A stretch of DNA of 64,000 nt from Thalassorhabdus alkalitolerans (GCF_042656585.1 NZ_JBHSPG010000022.1); one strand, 5' to 3'. Numbered from the stretch's first letter, positions 16,880-25,674 are shown. Translations and numbers: made by a program. The notes: generated by a model not told the origin, from the sequence alone.

Positions 16880-17863
16880 ATGAAGGATCTAACTGTAAGG
16901 CACGTGTGGGAAGCAAAGGAGCGAATTCAAAGCACGGTTTCTTCTACTCCCCTTCTTTATTCATTGCCTTTATCAAAACGACTGGACGTCCCTGTCTTCT
17001 TAAAATTGGAGCAGCTTCACCCGACAGGCTCTTTTAAGCTTAGAGGGGCGACAAATATGATCAACAATCTAAGCGAAGAGGAAAAAGCCACGGGGGTGAC
17101 AACCTTTTCCACGGGAAATCACGGGTTTGCTGTGGCGTTTGCAGCTTCTTGCTTAGGACTTCGAGCTGTCATCTGTATTTCTGAAAATGTGCCCCCATCG
17201 AAAGTGGAAGCATTAAAAGAAAGCGGTGCTGAACTTCATATTGAAGGAAAGGGACAGGACGACGCGGAGGCTGCCTGCTACCGTCTTCGGGATGAGGAAG
17301 GGTTAACGGTCATCCCACCTTTTGACCATCCGGACATCATTGCCGGGCAAGGGACCATTGGCCTTGAGATACTCGAGGAACTGCCACAGGTCACGACCGT
17401 TATGGGCGGACTGTCCGGCGGCGGACTTCTGTCTGGTGTTGGAATGGTGATGAAGGAAACCGCTCCTGATACCCAAGTGATCGGGCTTTGTGTAGAAAAG
17501 GGAGCTGCAATGGATGAAAGCCTCCTTGCCGGAAAGCCTGTTGTTATTCCGGAACACCCTACTTATGCTGACAGCCTGCTTGGAGGCATCGGACAGAACA
17601 ATAAATACACGTACAGATGTGTGGAGCAGTATGTCGATCAAAGGTTCCGGCTGCCTGAGGATATTATCGCAAAAGGGATGGCTTATCTTTATGAAAAACA
17701 CCGGCTGGTAGTAGAAGGCGCAGCGGCCGTCGGAGTGGGGGCTTTGCTTGCCGGAACCGTCCAGCCGACCGGGCCGACAGTTATTTTAGTCACGGGAAAC
17801 AACGTTGGAGTCAAGGACCATTATAAAGCCGTCCACCCCTATATCACGGTGCCTGGCACCTAG
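16880..17863 (+). CDS. eutB: Hydroxyectoine-utilization dehydratase EutB (threonine dehydratase-like)
   Basis: A PLP-dependent fold-type II enzyme, 327 aa, believed to act on hydroxyectoine so that it can enter the ectoine route together with EutC. The PLP lysine is in PTGSFKLRGATNM (near residue 52); the phosphate loop is GGLSGGGLLSG near residue 175; SFKLRG plus TGNHGFAVAFAA mark the serine/threonine dehydratase family. Missing is the C-terminal ACT domain of biosynthetic IlvA. GGCAGGAGG precedes the ATG. The last five codons (TVPGT) and stop are made by the palindromic repeat at 17848-17860, so the end of the gene has been overwritten by that element. Confidence 0.82.
   Translation: MKDLTVRHVWEAKERIQSTVSSTPLLYSLPLSKRLDVPVFLKLEQLHPTGSFKLRGATNMINNLSEEEKATGVTTFSTGNHGFAVAFAASCLGLRAVICISENVPPSKVEALKESGAELHIEGKGQDDAEAACYRLRDEEGLTVIPPFDHPDIIAGQGTIGLEILEELPQVTTVMGGLSGGGLLSGVGMVMKETAPDTQVIGLCVEKGAAMDESLLAGKPVVIPEHPTYADSLLGGIGQNNKYTYRCVEQYVDQRFRLPEDIIAKGMAYLYEKHRLVVEGAAAVGVGALLAGTVQPTGPTVILVTGNNVGVKDHYKAVHPYITVPGT
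17848..17860. repeat. 13-bp palindromic element GGTGCCTGGCACC (single copy end)
   Basis: One of six copies of this near-palindrome in the window. It forms the end of the eutB reading frame, is followed after eight bases by TTGTAACA and then TTGTAATAAAA leading into the terminator. Confidence 0.75.
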
Positions 17864-17890
17864 CGGGGTTGTAACACTATTGTAATAAAA

Positions 17891-17918
17891 GAAGCCATTG
17901 CTTCCGAGCAATGGCTTC
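17891..17918. terminator. Bidirectional terminator
   Basis: GAAGCCATTGCT pairs perfectly with AGCAATGGCTTC around TCCG, between convergent eutB and the 62-aa gene. Confidence 0.85.
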
Positions 17919-17920
17919 TT

Positions 17921-18109
17921 TCACATTCCTATTTCTTTTATTTTTATCGTGTAATCGTCTGGCAATGCTGATTTCATGTCGGCACAAGCCCTTTCTGCTT
18001 CCTCTTTCGTTGTAAAAATCGCATCCTGTTCTAAATGACTTGGAGAAACGCTGAATTCCTCTCCTTGATCATTGTAAGCCACAACCTTATATTGAAGCTG
18101 ATCTTTCAT
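17921..18109 (-). CDS. Small protein of unknown function (62 aa)
   Basis: MKDQLQYKVVAYNDQGEEFSV then KEEAERACADMKSALPDDYTIKIKEIGM. A soluble, mixed alpha/beta small protein with no signal or membrane segment. AAAAGGAGG precedes the ATG with ideal spacing and a terminator follows the stop directly, which argues strongly for a real gene. I do not recognise a family. The 18110-18302 gap is AT-rich upstream sequence. Confidence 0.62.
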   Translation of the reverse strand: MKDQLQYKVVAYNDQGEEFSVSPSHLEQDAIFTTKEEAERACADMKSALPDDYTIKIKEIGM

Positions 18110-18302
18110 TGCTATCCTCCTTTTTTCAGTCAGAATACAACCATTATGTAAGAGAGGATCCTGACCATCTCTTAAGGTTTTTTATTTCCTATTATTCCCT
18201 ATTCCCTTTTTATTTAATTTTAATCTTTTAACTTTTAAGACAAAATTAATAGTACATGCCTTTAATTTAAAAAAAGAAGCTCCCTTTTTAAAGAAAGCCT
18301 CT

Positions 18303-19520
18303 CTACACTTGAAAGATTGTTTTGTTTCTCCCTGCGCCAAGCCCTGCGACCACCATGACGATTACAATCCCAACAAAAATAAACAATGGAACAAAAGGAG
18401 AACCTGTCATATCAAGGAAAAATCCTATCAACACCGGCCCGGTAGCGGCAAAAGCATAGCCAAGAGACTGGGCCATTCCCGAAAGCTCAGCTGATTCTTT
18501 CGGATTTGCTGCCCGCAGCCCAAGCAATGTCAGAGCCAGGCTGATTGAAGATCCCTGTCCAAGACCAATCAGCATCACACTTATGGTAATAAGCGCCACA
18601 CTGCCGCCTGTTAGTAAGCCACTGAGACCTGCCATATAAAGAGCCCCGATAAGCCATATCAGTCCTTTTTGATTTTCAAGGCGCCCTGCGAGCACAGGGA
18701 TAAAAAAGGCCATCGGGATACCAGCAAGCTGCATGATAGAGACAAGCCACCCTGCTGTTGCCAGGGGCAGCCCGGCTCCGCTTAAAATTTCAGGCAGCCA
18801 GGCAATCATGCAGTAAAAAAGAAAGGATTGAAAGCCCATAAAAAGAGTGACCTGCCAGGCAATAGCCGAGCGCCAAATATTACTTCCAGGAACGGCTTGA
18901 GCTTTTCTTTTTACATCAGCCTGGTTTCCTGATGACTGATGAAGCTGGGGATACCATAGGATAAGTGCAGCCAGGGCAAGAATTCCCCAGAACATCAGAG
19001 AATGCTGCCAGCCTAATTGAAATCCGTCCGCTAACGTGATGGTAAACCCGGAGCCAAGCGCTGCGAAAATAGACATTGACGCAGTGTACACACCGGTCAT
19101 CAGACCGATTTTAGCAGGGTACCTGTTTTTTATAATGCTTGGGAGCAATACGTTTGCCAGAGCAATGCCCACACCGACAAGAGCTGTTCCAATAAATAAA
19201 GCAGACAATACTCCCGTGGACCTGATAAGAATACCGGCAAGTAAAGCCAGCATGCCTGCAAATATCATGGCTTCACTTCCAAAGCGATATCCCAGCTTAG
19301 GAGCAATAAAAGAAAACACCGCAAAAGAAAGAAGCGGCAGAGTCGTAATGAAACCAGCTTGTCCATTTGTAATATGAAGATCAGCCCTGATTGCGCTTAC
19401 TACCGGGCCTACAGCAGTAATAGCCGGGCGCAGATTAAAAGATACAAAAAGAATACCAAGGATCAGGATCACTTTGTTTGCAGTCATCCCTTTTTCAAAT
19501 ACTAAAGAATGATTATTCAT
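18303..19520 (-). CDS. MFS transporter, CynX/NimT family
   Basis: A 405-aa major facilitator with about twelve membrane helices. The N-terminal motif ILFVSFNLRPAITAVGPVVSAIRADL is typical of the CynX/NimT branch (cyanate, 2-nitroimidazole and YycB/YeaN relatives), and SLALTLLGLRAANPKESAELSGMAQSLGYAFAATGP resembles its second-half signature. Members export or import small anionic or antimicrobial compounds; the substrate is unknown here. The ATG at 19520 is followed by MNNHSLVFEKGMTANKV. Stands alone between convergent or distant neighbours. Confidence 0.82.
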   Translation of the reverse strand: MNNHSLVFEKGMTANKVILILGILFVSFNLRPAITAVGPVVSAIRADLHITNGQAGFITTLPLLSFAVFSFIAPKLGYRFGSEAMIFAGMLALLAGILIRSTGVLSALFIGTALVGVGIALANVLLPSIIKNRYPAKIGLMTGVYTASMSIFAALGSGFTITLADGFQLGWQHSLMFWGILALAALILWYPQLHQSSGNQADVKRKAQAVPGSNIWRSAIAWQVTLFMGFQSFLFYCMIAWLPEILSGAGLPLATAGWLVSIMQLAGIPMAFFIPVLAGRLENQKGLIWLIGALYMAGLSGLLTGGSVALITISVMLIGLGQGSSISLALTLLGLRAANPKESAELSGMAQSLGYAFAATGPVLIGFFLDMTGSPFVPLFIFVGIVIVMVVAGLGAGRNKTIFQV

Positions 19521-19714
19521 ACGTAATACTCCTGTACTAACACTTTTTCTTCTGACAAAACTATGAAAGCCTTGCTTCTATTACTCTATCACGTTATGAA
19601 AAATAGTGCTTACTCATAAATCTTTCCGCTTGTCTGAAGAAGTTTCTTACATGGACGGTGTATACCGGTTCATGATTTTTATTTGCCTATGGCGTCCCCT
19701 TTTTATGATGGCAT

Positions 19715-19756
19715 GAAAAAGGAGACTTCTTTCAACTAAGAAAGAGAGCCCCCTTT
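19715..19756 (-). terminator. Probable terminator after speB
   Basis: On the minus strand AAAGGGGGCTCTCTTTC and GAAAGAAGTCTCCTTTTT form an imperfect stem with a six-base loop and T-run, six bases after the speB stop. Confidence 0.5.
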
Positions 19757-19761
19757 GATTG

Positions 19762-20640
19762 TTATTTTTGCGGCCAGCCCAAAATCATTTCTCTTATAAA
19801 TTTAGCGGCAGCAATTTGTGTTTTTTCACTTGCGTCATAAGCCGGTGCTACTTCTACTAGGTCTGCCCCTACCACGTTCGCCTCTGACCGTGCAATAAAA
19901 TGAATGGCCTCCAGGAGCTCTTTAGATGTAATGCCTCCCGCTTCTGCAGTCCCTGTTCCAGGTGCGTAGGCCGGATCAAGTACATCAATATCAATTGTGA
20001 CATACACGGGCCTTCCTTCCAGGTTAGGCAGCTCCTGTTTTAAAGGATCAGCTACGTTAAACCGGTGGAAGTGCATTCCTGATGTACTGGCGTATTCAAA
20101 CTCCTCCCTTTCTCCAGAACGAATACCGAAGGAGTATACATTTTCCGGTCCCAGCCACTCGCAAGCCTTTCGGATTGGTGTAGAATGAGAAAGCTCTTCG
20201 CCTTCATAATCTGTTCGCAAATCAGTGTGGGCATCAATGTGGATCACGGCAAGATTTTCATACTTACGGGACATTGCCTTAATAATCGGCCATGTGACAA
20301 GATGCTCTCCTCCCAGACCAATTGGAAACTTTCCATCCTTCAAAAACATGTCTATCGTCTGCTCAATCATATCAAGACTTTTTTGTGGATTTCCAAAGGG
20401 AAGCAGAAGGTCGCCTGCGTCGTGATAGGCAACATCTTCTAAATGCCTGTCTAAATATGGACTGTATTCCTCAAGACCAATGGAAGCTTCGCGAATCTTC
20501 CCTGGCCCAAAACGGGATCCCGGCCGAAAGCTGACCGTCCAGTCCATCGGCATACCGTACAATACGATATCACTTTCTTCATAAGAAGGAGAACTGGCGA
20601 TAAATACTTTTCCAGAGTAGGCTTGATCAAAATTCCTGAT
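19762..20640 (-). CDS. speB: Agmatinase with an apparent ATC start codon
   Basis: Hydrolyses agmatine to putrescine and urea with two Mn2+ ions. Metal ligands are in GLGGEH (His), IHIDAHTDLR (Asp-x-His-x-x-Asp) and TIDIDVLDPAYAPGTG (Asp-x-Asp). B. subtilis SpeB is about 290 aa and begins MRFDEAYSGKVF. Here the homologous text FDQAYSGKVFIASSP is present in frame upstream of the first TTG codon (20562), but no ATG, GTG or TTG precedes it. The only candidate is ATC AGG AAT TTT with ATC at 20640, eight bases after AAAGGGGG, giving 292 aa. Either ATC initiates, or an ATG mutated, or there is a base error. A 108-bp repeat element separates it from speE. Confidence 0.82.
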   Translation of the reverse strand: MRNFDQAYSGKVFIASSPSYEESDIVLYGMPMDWTVSFRPGSRFGPGKIREASIGLEEYSPYLDRHLEDVAYHDAGDLLLPFGNPQKSLDMIEQTIDMFLKDGKFPIGLGGEHLVTWPIIKAMSRKYENLAVIHIDAHTDLRTDYEGEELSHSTPIRKACEWLGPENVYSFGIRSGEREEFEYASTSGMHFHRFNVADPLKQELPNLEGRPVYVTIDIDVLDPAYAPGTGTAEAGGITSKELLEAIHFIARSEANVVGADLVEVAPAYDASEKTQIAAAKFIREMILGWPQK

Positions 20641-20663
20641 GATAACTTCCCCCTTTGTATTGT

Positions 20664-20771
20664 GGTGCCTGGCACCCCATTGTGTTATTTCAGGTGAAAT
20701 CCTTGCAGGACAACGATTCCCCCTGAAGCTTTATGACAAACTTGTTACAACCAGGCTGGGTGCCAGGCACC
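20664..20771. repeat. 108-bp element bounded by inverted GGTGCCTGGCACC palindromes
   Basis: GGTGCCTGGCACC at 20664-20676 and its complement form GGTGCCAGGCACC at 20759-20771, with TTGTTACAA eight bases inside the right end. It fills the speE-speB gap, abutting the speE stop codon. MITE- or REP-like; no coding capacity. Confidence 0.7.
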
Positions 20772-21599
20772 CTACTTGATGAGGTCGGTGACGAATTTAG
20801 GCAAGGCAAAGGCTGCTGTATGAAGCTCTTTTGTATAGTACTTGGTTTCAATGTGGTGGAATCGCTCCTCGGGCACATTCAACGGATCATGTTTTTTAGA
20901 CCCGATGGTAAATGTCCACAAGCCACTTGGATAGGTAGGGATATTACATGTATACAAGCTTGTAACCTGGAAGATTTCTTTAACATCAGAGTAGACATTT
21001 TTCACAAGTTCACTTTGGAACCATGGGTTATCTGTTTGCGCCACAAAGATTCCATCTTCTTTAAGCGCTTTGTAAATACCTTCGTAAAACCCTTTTTCAA
21101 ACAGTTTCACAGCCGGTCCCACCGGTTCTGTTGAGTCGACCATGATCACATCGTACTCATTTTCGCTTTCTGCAATGTGCATAAACCCATCTCCAACTTT
21201 TACCTCTACGCGCTCATCATCCAGTGCCCCAGCAATCGTTGGCAGGTACTTTTTCGAGTACTCGATGACTTTGCCGTCAATCTCCACTAACGTGGCTTTT
21301 TCGACAGATGGGTGCTTCAGTACCTCTCTGATCGCTCCTCCATCTCCACCGCCAACCACAAGAACACTTTTAGGTTCTGGGTGAGTAAACAAAGGTACAT
21401 GGGTGACCATTTCATGGTAAACAAACTCATCTCTTTCCGTGGTCATCACCATTCCGTCAAGAAGCAGCATATTCCCAAACTCTTCCGTCTCTACAACATC
21501 GAGCTGTTGATAGTCTGTTTTTTCTGTATGGAGCGTTCGTTTCACTTTCGCTGTAATACCAAATTTATCTGTTTGTTTCTCCGTAAACCAAAATTCCAC
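20772..21599 (-). CDS. speE: Spermidine synthase
   Basis: Transfers an aminopropyl group from decarboxylated S-adenosylmethionine to putrescine. The spermidine synthase signature VLVVGGGDGGAIREVLKH (SAM-binding) is near residue 80; the catalytic Asp is in MVDSTEPVGPAVKLF near residue 155, and QTDNPWFQ follows. N-terminal beta segment (about 1-50) with FGNMLLLDGMVMTTERDEFVYHEM is standard. Length 275 aa matches B. subtilis SpeE. Start is GTG at 21599, preceded by GAGGTGAT. It supplies the pathway together with speB downstream, although the repeat element now lies between them. Confidence 0.95.
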   Translation of the reverse strand: MEFWFTEKQTDKFGITAKVKRTLHTEKTDYQQLDVVETEEFGNMLLLDGMVMTTERDEFVYHEMVTHVPLFTHPEPKSVLVVGGGDGGAIREVLKHPSVEKATLVEIDGKVIEYSKKYLPTIAGALDDERVEVKVGDGFMHIAESENEYDVIMVDSTEPVGPAVKLFEKGFYEGIYKALKEDGIFVAQTDNPWFQSELVKNVYSDVKEIFQVTSLYTCNIPTYPSGLWTFTIGSKKHDPLNVPEERFHHIETKYYTKELHTAAFALPKFVTDLIK

Positions 21600-21790
21600 T
21601 GCAGATCACCTCAAACTTAAAATAGGTTCTTTCCCGCTTTCCTTCCAGGTCTTCACCCGTTCTTAGCCTTATACTGACGCAAAGGATCCCACTCAGACCC
21701 CGGCCCGGAAATTAGCATCCAGGGTAAGTGAGTTCCCTCACTAGCCGCCTGTAGTTCCTGTCTGGAATAAAGCCTTATTAAAAGCAATGG
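21600..21790 (-). promoter_or_regulatory. GC-rich, foldable leader upstream of speE
   Basis: This part of the 352-bp speE/pbpG spacer is clearly richer in GC than its surroundings and holds several complementary blocks on the minus strand, for example GTGAGGGAACTCAC (a compact hairpin) and CCGGGCCGGGG. It would lie in the 5' leader of speE. It matches no riboswitch I know; there is no T-box signature. Function unproven. Confidence 0.25.
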
Positions 21791-21951
21791 TTGAACCCTC
21801 TTTTTGTTATACCCGCAGGAAGGCAGAGAATGCAAGGTTATTTTTCACTCCTTGTTTAAAATTCTTTCAAAAAACCAAAACTAGAAATAGATTCTATCAA
21901 ACAGAGAGTCTGTTATCTAATTCTTCCTGTAAGGAAAAGAGGTGTAATGGC

Positions 21952-24048
21952 ATGGATGTCGTAACAAGAAAAAGAAGGCAGCGTCTTCAGAAGAAACGGC
22001 CGGGATTTATTCGTATGGGATTTCGTCTCACATTATTGGCAGGCATTTTTGCCATGGGAGGAGCACTGTTGGTTGTGCTTTACTCCTTAGGAGCAGGAGC
22101 TCCTCCTCTGCAGGTAGACCAGACGACAGTATTTTACGGGGAAGACGGTTCCATCATCGGAGAGAGCCAGGGGGGACAGCAGCGATACTGGGTGAACGTT
22201 GAAGAAATTTCGCCTGACCTTATTGATGCTACTCTTGCTATTGAAGATCGCAGATTTTACAGCCACAAAGGGTTTGATTTTACAAGAATCGGAGCCGCTG
22301 TGGCAGCTAACATAAAATCTGGCTCAAAGGCACAAGGAGCCAGTACGATTACACAGCAGTATGCAAGAAACCTCTTTCTTTCTCATGATAAAACGTGGTC
22401 AAGAAAGATTGAGGAAGCTCTTTACGCCCTCCGTCTGGAAATGCACTACGACAAGGAAGACATTTTGGAAGGGTATGTAAATACGATCTATTACGGCCAC
22501 GGAGCCTACGGAATAGAAGCGGCCTCAAGACTCTATTTTAATAAATCGGCTGTAAACCTAACGTTAGGAGAGGCCGCCATGCTTGCTGCCATCCCAAAAG
22601 GCCCTACCTATTACTCACCGTTTCTGGAACCTGAACGAGCGGAATCCCGGCAGAGAACCGTGCTTGCCGCCATGGAAGAAACAGGAATGATCACAGGAAC
22701 TCAGAGAGAGGAAGCGGAACAAGAAGCACTCCCTCTTGTAGACAGTGCAACAGTAACAGATGGCCGTACTGGCCCGTTTTTTCAGGATTATGTAAGGCAG
22801 CTTCTTGTTGATGAATATGAGCTCGACCCTCAGCTTGTGGAAGAAGGAGGACTTCAAATCTATACCACTCTGGATCCTGTGCTTCAGGAAAAAGCTGAGA
22901 ACCAGCTGGCGATTGAACTGCCTGCTGATACGGAAATTCAAGGGTCACTTGTATCCATAGATCCCCGCTCAGGAGCTGTCAAAGCGATGGTTGGAGGGAA
23001 AAACTATGAACAATCCGCCTTTAACCGGGCGACGCAGGCTATGCGCCCTCCAGGGTCTACCTTTAAACCCTTTTTGTACTATGCGGCTCTTGAGAACGGG
23101 TTTACCCCAACCACTTCTTTTGTGAGCGAAGAGAGTACGTTTCCGTTTAACGACGGGGAAGATGAATACTCGCCAGGAAACTTTGGAAATCGTTATGCCG
23201 ATGATTTTATTACGATGGCTGAAGCTTTAGCTGTCTCTGATAACATATTTGCTGTGAAATCCCATTTATTTCTTGGTCCCGAAGCATTGATGGAAACGGC
23301 CAAAAAAGCAGGGATTGATAGTCCTCTTTCTCCCATTCCATCTCTTGCGCTGGGGACAGAAAACGTAAACCTCCTTGAACTGACTGGCAGTTACAGTCCT
23401 TTTGCAAACGGCGGTTACCGGATTGATCCTTATTTAATTGAAAAAGTGACAGATGGAGAAGGGAACGTGATTCTGGAAACGGAAACGGAGAAAGTGGAAG
23501 TGTTTGATCCTTCTTTAGCTTACATTATGACCGATTTAATGACTGGCATGTTTGATCCAGACATGGATACCTATACAACAGTAACGGGGAGATCCGTCGC
23601 GCACATGATTAACAGACCCATTGCAGGAAAAAGCGGATCTACACCAGCAGACAGCTGGATGGTGGGCTTTTCACCCCAGCTTCTTACAGGGGTCTGGGTC
23701 GGGTATGATGATAACCGCTCCCTTCACCACGGAGATGAAGGACAGTTTGCAAAGCGAATCTGGGCGCGGACAATGAATGAAGGGCTAGCCGAAGAGCTGA
23801 AACTCTCTTTCTCAAGGCCGCCTGATGTCATCGAGGCAGACATTGACCTTGAGACCGGCCTTTTAGGAGCTGAAGCATGCGGCCCCTCGCGAAAAGTTGC
23901 TTTCCTTGAAGGAACAGAACCAATTAAGTCCTGTACCGAAGAGCTCGAGGAAGATGATAATGACAAGCCGGAAGGGCAGCTTGAGGATGAACTGCCTGAA
24001 CAAAAAGAAAAATTCTTCGACCGCTTTATCAACTGGTTTGGTGAATAA
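21952..24048 (+). CDS. pbpG: Class A penicillin-binding protein PbpG-like (transglycosylase-transpeptidase)
   Basis: A bifunctional peptidoglycan synthase, 698 aa, acting outside the membrane; PbpG in B. subtilis is a sporulation enzyme needed for spore peptidoglycan. Order: short cytoplasmic tail, one membrane helix (about 20-45), glycosyltransferase domain with EDRRFYSHKGFDFTRI and QGASTITQQYARN, then the transpeptidase domain with SxxK in PPGSTFKPFLYY, SDN in AVSDNIFAVK and KSGS in GKSGSTPADSW. Start is the ATG at 21952 after AAAGAGGTG; an upstream in-frame GTG-like extension has no site. The C-terminal tail is acidic. Diverges from speE, as ywhE does in B. subtilis. Confidence 0.93.
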   Translation: MDVVTRKRRQRLQKKRPGFIRMGFRLTLLAGIFAMGGALLVVLYSLGAGAPPLQVDQTTVFYGEDGSIIGESQGGQQRYWVNVEEISPDLIDATLAIEDRRFYSHKGFDFTRIGAAVAANIKSGSKAQGASTITQQYARNLFLSHDKTWSRKIEEALYALRLEMHYDKEDILEGYVNTIYYGHGAYGIEAASRLYFNKSAVNLTLGEAAMLAAIPKGPTYYSPFLEPERAESRQRTVLAAMEETGMITGTQREEAEQEALPLVDSATVTDGRTGPFFQDYVRQLLVDEYELDPQLVEEGGLQIYTTLDPVLQEKAENQLAIELPADTEIQGSLVSIDPRSGAVKAMVGGKNYEQSAFNRATQAMRPPGSTFKPFLYYAALENGFTPTTSFVSEESTFPFNDGEDEYSPGNFGNRYADDFITMAEALAVSDNIFAVKSHLFLGPEALMETAKKAGIDSPLSPIPSLALGTENVNLLELTGSYSPFANGGYRIDPYLIEKVTDGEGNVILETETEKVEVFDPSLAYIMTDLMTGMFDPDMDTYTTVTGRSVAHMINRPIAGKSGSTPADSWMVGFSPQLLTGVWVGYDDNRSLHHGDEGQFAKRIWARTMNEGLAEELKLSFSRPPDVIEADIDLETGLLGAEACGPSRKVAFLEGTEPIKSCTEELEEDDNDKPEGQLEDELPEQKEKFFDRFINWFGE

Positions 24049-24053
24049 ATTTA

Positions 24054-24066
24054 GGTGCCTGGCACC
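24054..24066. repeat. 13-bp palindromic element GGTGCCTGGCACC (single end)
   Basis: Six bases after the pbpG stop, followed by TGTAATATTTGTAATAAAA and then the pbpG terminator, the same arrangement as at eutB. Confidence 0.72.
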
Positions 24067-24098
24067 CTGGGTAAAGCTGTAATATTTGTAATAAAACT

Positions 24099-24134
24099 AA
24101 AACGTGCAAGGATTCGGAAACCCTTACACGTTTT
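24099..24134 (+). terminator. Terminator after pbpG
   Basis: AAAACGTGCAAGG pairs with CCCTTACACGTTTT (one mismatch) with T-run. The rest of 24135-24308 shows no feature. Confidence 0.7.
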
Positions 24135-24309
24135 AGTGTCCTAGCTATATTGCGTGTGTGTGTAATGCTAGTTTACTTATATTTTTCCAAAAGAACAACC
24201 AGGTAGTCCATCTGTTCAAAAATCGTTCATAGTTTGCATAATTGGGGGATGGACAAAACCAGGCCTATATGTTTGGTAAAGAACTGGTTATATAAATACT
24301 ACCTATTAA

Positions 24310-24350
24310 AAAAAACCTGTGACTTTTCTCATGAGTGGTCACAGGTTTTT
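24310..24350 (-). terminator. Terminator after ywhD
   Basis: AAAAACCTGTGAC pairs with GTCACAGGTTTTT; on the minus strand a run of eight T follows. Confidence 0.8.
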
Positions 24351-24369
24351 CACGTTGTTTCTGCCGAAA

Positions 24370-24918
24370 TCAGGTTGTACTCAGAGCCTGGTGGAGGTCT
24401 TCATCACTATTTTTCCACATCTCTTCACTATGACTTTGCAGAAACTCGGCTAATATTTGCTTTGACTTATCGTCCATCTTATCGACAACAAGTTTTCTTT
24501 TTAACGACCTGTCCATGTTATTTACATGTTCCGGAAGGCTCTTGTAACCTCGGCGAATCTCTTTATCAACTGTCATTTCACACGCTGCTACCCCGGCGTA
24601 ATACGGCTTGCCATCACGGTGGTCTACGGTCACCCACACAAGCCAGTACAGACGGCCATTTGGCACTTCTTCTTTATTCTTTAAAAACTTAATGCGTTTT
24701 TCAATCTCAGAACGAGCATGAAGAGCTCCCATATCCACAAATGCATCTCCACCCTCAGGATCGACAATGATCGGTGAAATATTATTTAAGTTTAACGTCC
24801 CGGCTCCGTACCCGCCATGACCATCCGTGGAATCACTGCTTAAAATATTAAATCCGCCGCCTCTTCGGCCGCCCATCTTCTTTATTTCTTCGTTCTTCTT
24901 TTTATCGAAAAGGTCCAT
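24370..24918 (-). CDS. ywhD: YwhD family protein
   Basis: A 182-aa protein of the Bacillus-specific YwhD family, function unknown. The family core STDGHGGYGAGTLNLNNISPIIVDPEGGDAFVDMGALHARS is complete, followed by RLYWLVWVTVDHRDGKPYYAGV and PEHVNNMDRSLKRKL. The N-terminus has a short charged lead then GGRRGGGFNILSS. Start is the ATG at 24918, eight bases after AAGGAG; an in-frame upstream extension to 25026 is unsupported. Neighbours pbpG and ywgA are the same as in B. subtilis. Confidence 0.88.
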   Translation of the reverse strand: MDLFDKKKNEEIKKMGGRRGGGFNILSSDSTDGHGGYGAGTLNLNNISPIIVDPEGGDAFVDMGALHARSEIEKRIKFLKNKEEVPNGRLYWLVWVTVDHRDGKPYYAGVAACEMTVDKEIRRGYKSLPEHVNNMDRSLKRKLVVDKMDDKSKQILAEFLQSHSEEMWKNSDEDLHQALSTT

Positions 24919-25085
24919 ATATATAACTCCTTTCAACAGCCTTTTTCTTCTTGAGTTAATGTTTAGTTTATCATAATAGTTCTGCTTTCTACCACTCGAA
25001 GGAAAATGATTGTAAATGACTTCCACTCCTTCTGGCGCTTTTCCTCCACTGAGAGGAGGCTTTTTCCCTCTTCTTCTATTAGAAA

Positions 25086-25110
25086 ACCGCCCGCTGTATC
25101 AGCAGGCGGT
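25086..25110 (-). terminator. Probable terminator after ywgA
   Basis: ACCGCCCGCT pairs with AGCAGGCGGT (one mismatch), and TTTTC follows on the minus strand. Confidence 0.5.
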
Positions 25111-25173
25111 AATAGTAAGTATCAGCCCGGGTGTCTTCCCTGTCAGATTACCACAGGCAATTACAAAAAATAC

Positions 25174-25674
25174 TTAATGTTTCAATGAATGTATATAATT
25201 ATATGCTTCTTCTATATCCTCTTCAGAATAATTCTGCTTTTTCTTTAACGTAAACACCTTTTCCTTTACTTCTGCCTTAGGAAGGTCGTCAAAATAAAGA
25301 ATCGTAGATACAAGCTCCAAAAACTTTGAAGGATGGGTATTCATGCTTTCTACCATCCCTTTTGCCTTTTCATTGGGCCATTCTAAAGGAAATTTCTTTA
25401 AAAATGTTTCTCCGTCTTCTGTAAGGGCATAACGGTATTGGTAATAGCCGGCTTTCTTTTCCTTGACCTCTTTTACAAATCCCAGATTACTCAGCTCCTC
25501 CACTCTCAAGGTCAGTTCTTCAGAGTACGGGCCAAACATATGGAAATTGTATCTCTCTTGAAAAGGGAGCTTCAATTTTTTGCTGATGTATACCATCTTT
25601 TGCAGCTTTTTACGTCCTACGACTTCTCCTGCGTCTTTTAATAACGCCATTACTTTCGCGTGTTCAGTCAGCAC
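25174..25674 (-). CDS. ywgA: YwgA family protein
   Basis: A 166-aa soluble protein with a winged-helix-like arrangement, same length as B. subtilis YwgA; function unknown. Family text visible: EHAKVMALLKDAGEVVGRKKLQKMVYISKKL, RYNFHMFGPYSEELTLRVEEL and YYQYRYALTEDGETFL. Start is the GTG at 25674 (LTEHAK follows), ten bases after GAGGAGG; the longer frame to 25728 lacks a site. It lies downstream of the HD hydrolase gene with a 91-bp gap and may be cotranscribed. Confidence 0.85.
   Translation of the reverse strand: MLTEHAKVMALLKDAGEVVGRKKLQKMVYISKKLKLPFQERYNFHMFGPYSEELTLRVEELSNLGFVKEVKEKKAGYYQYRYALTEDGETFLKKFPLEWPNEKAKGMVESMNTHPSKFLELVSTILYFDDLPKAEVKEKVFTLKKKQNYSEEDIEEAYNYIHSLKH

Noticed and set aside
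20451..20675. 74-codon minus-strand frame over the speB start
   Set aside because: It is another frame of the speB N-terminal region with no family match; does not solve the missing start.
24067..24098. Link between TGTAATA text in the palindromic repeats and the parMR iterons
   Set aside because: Shares only seven AT-rich bases; flanks and spacing differ, so it is probably chance.
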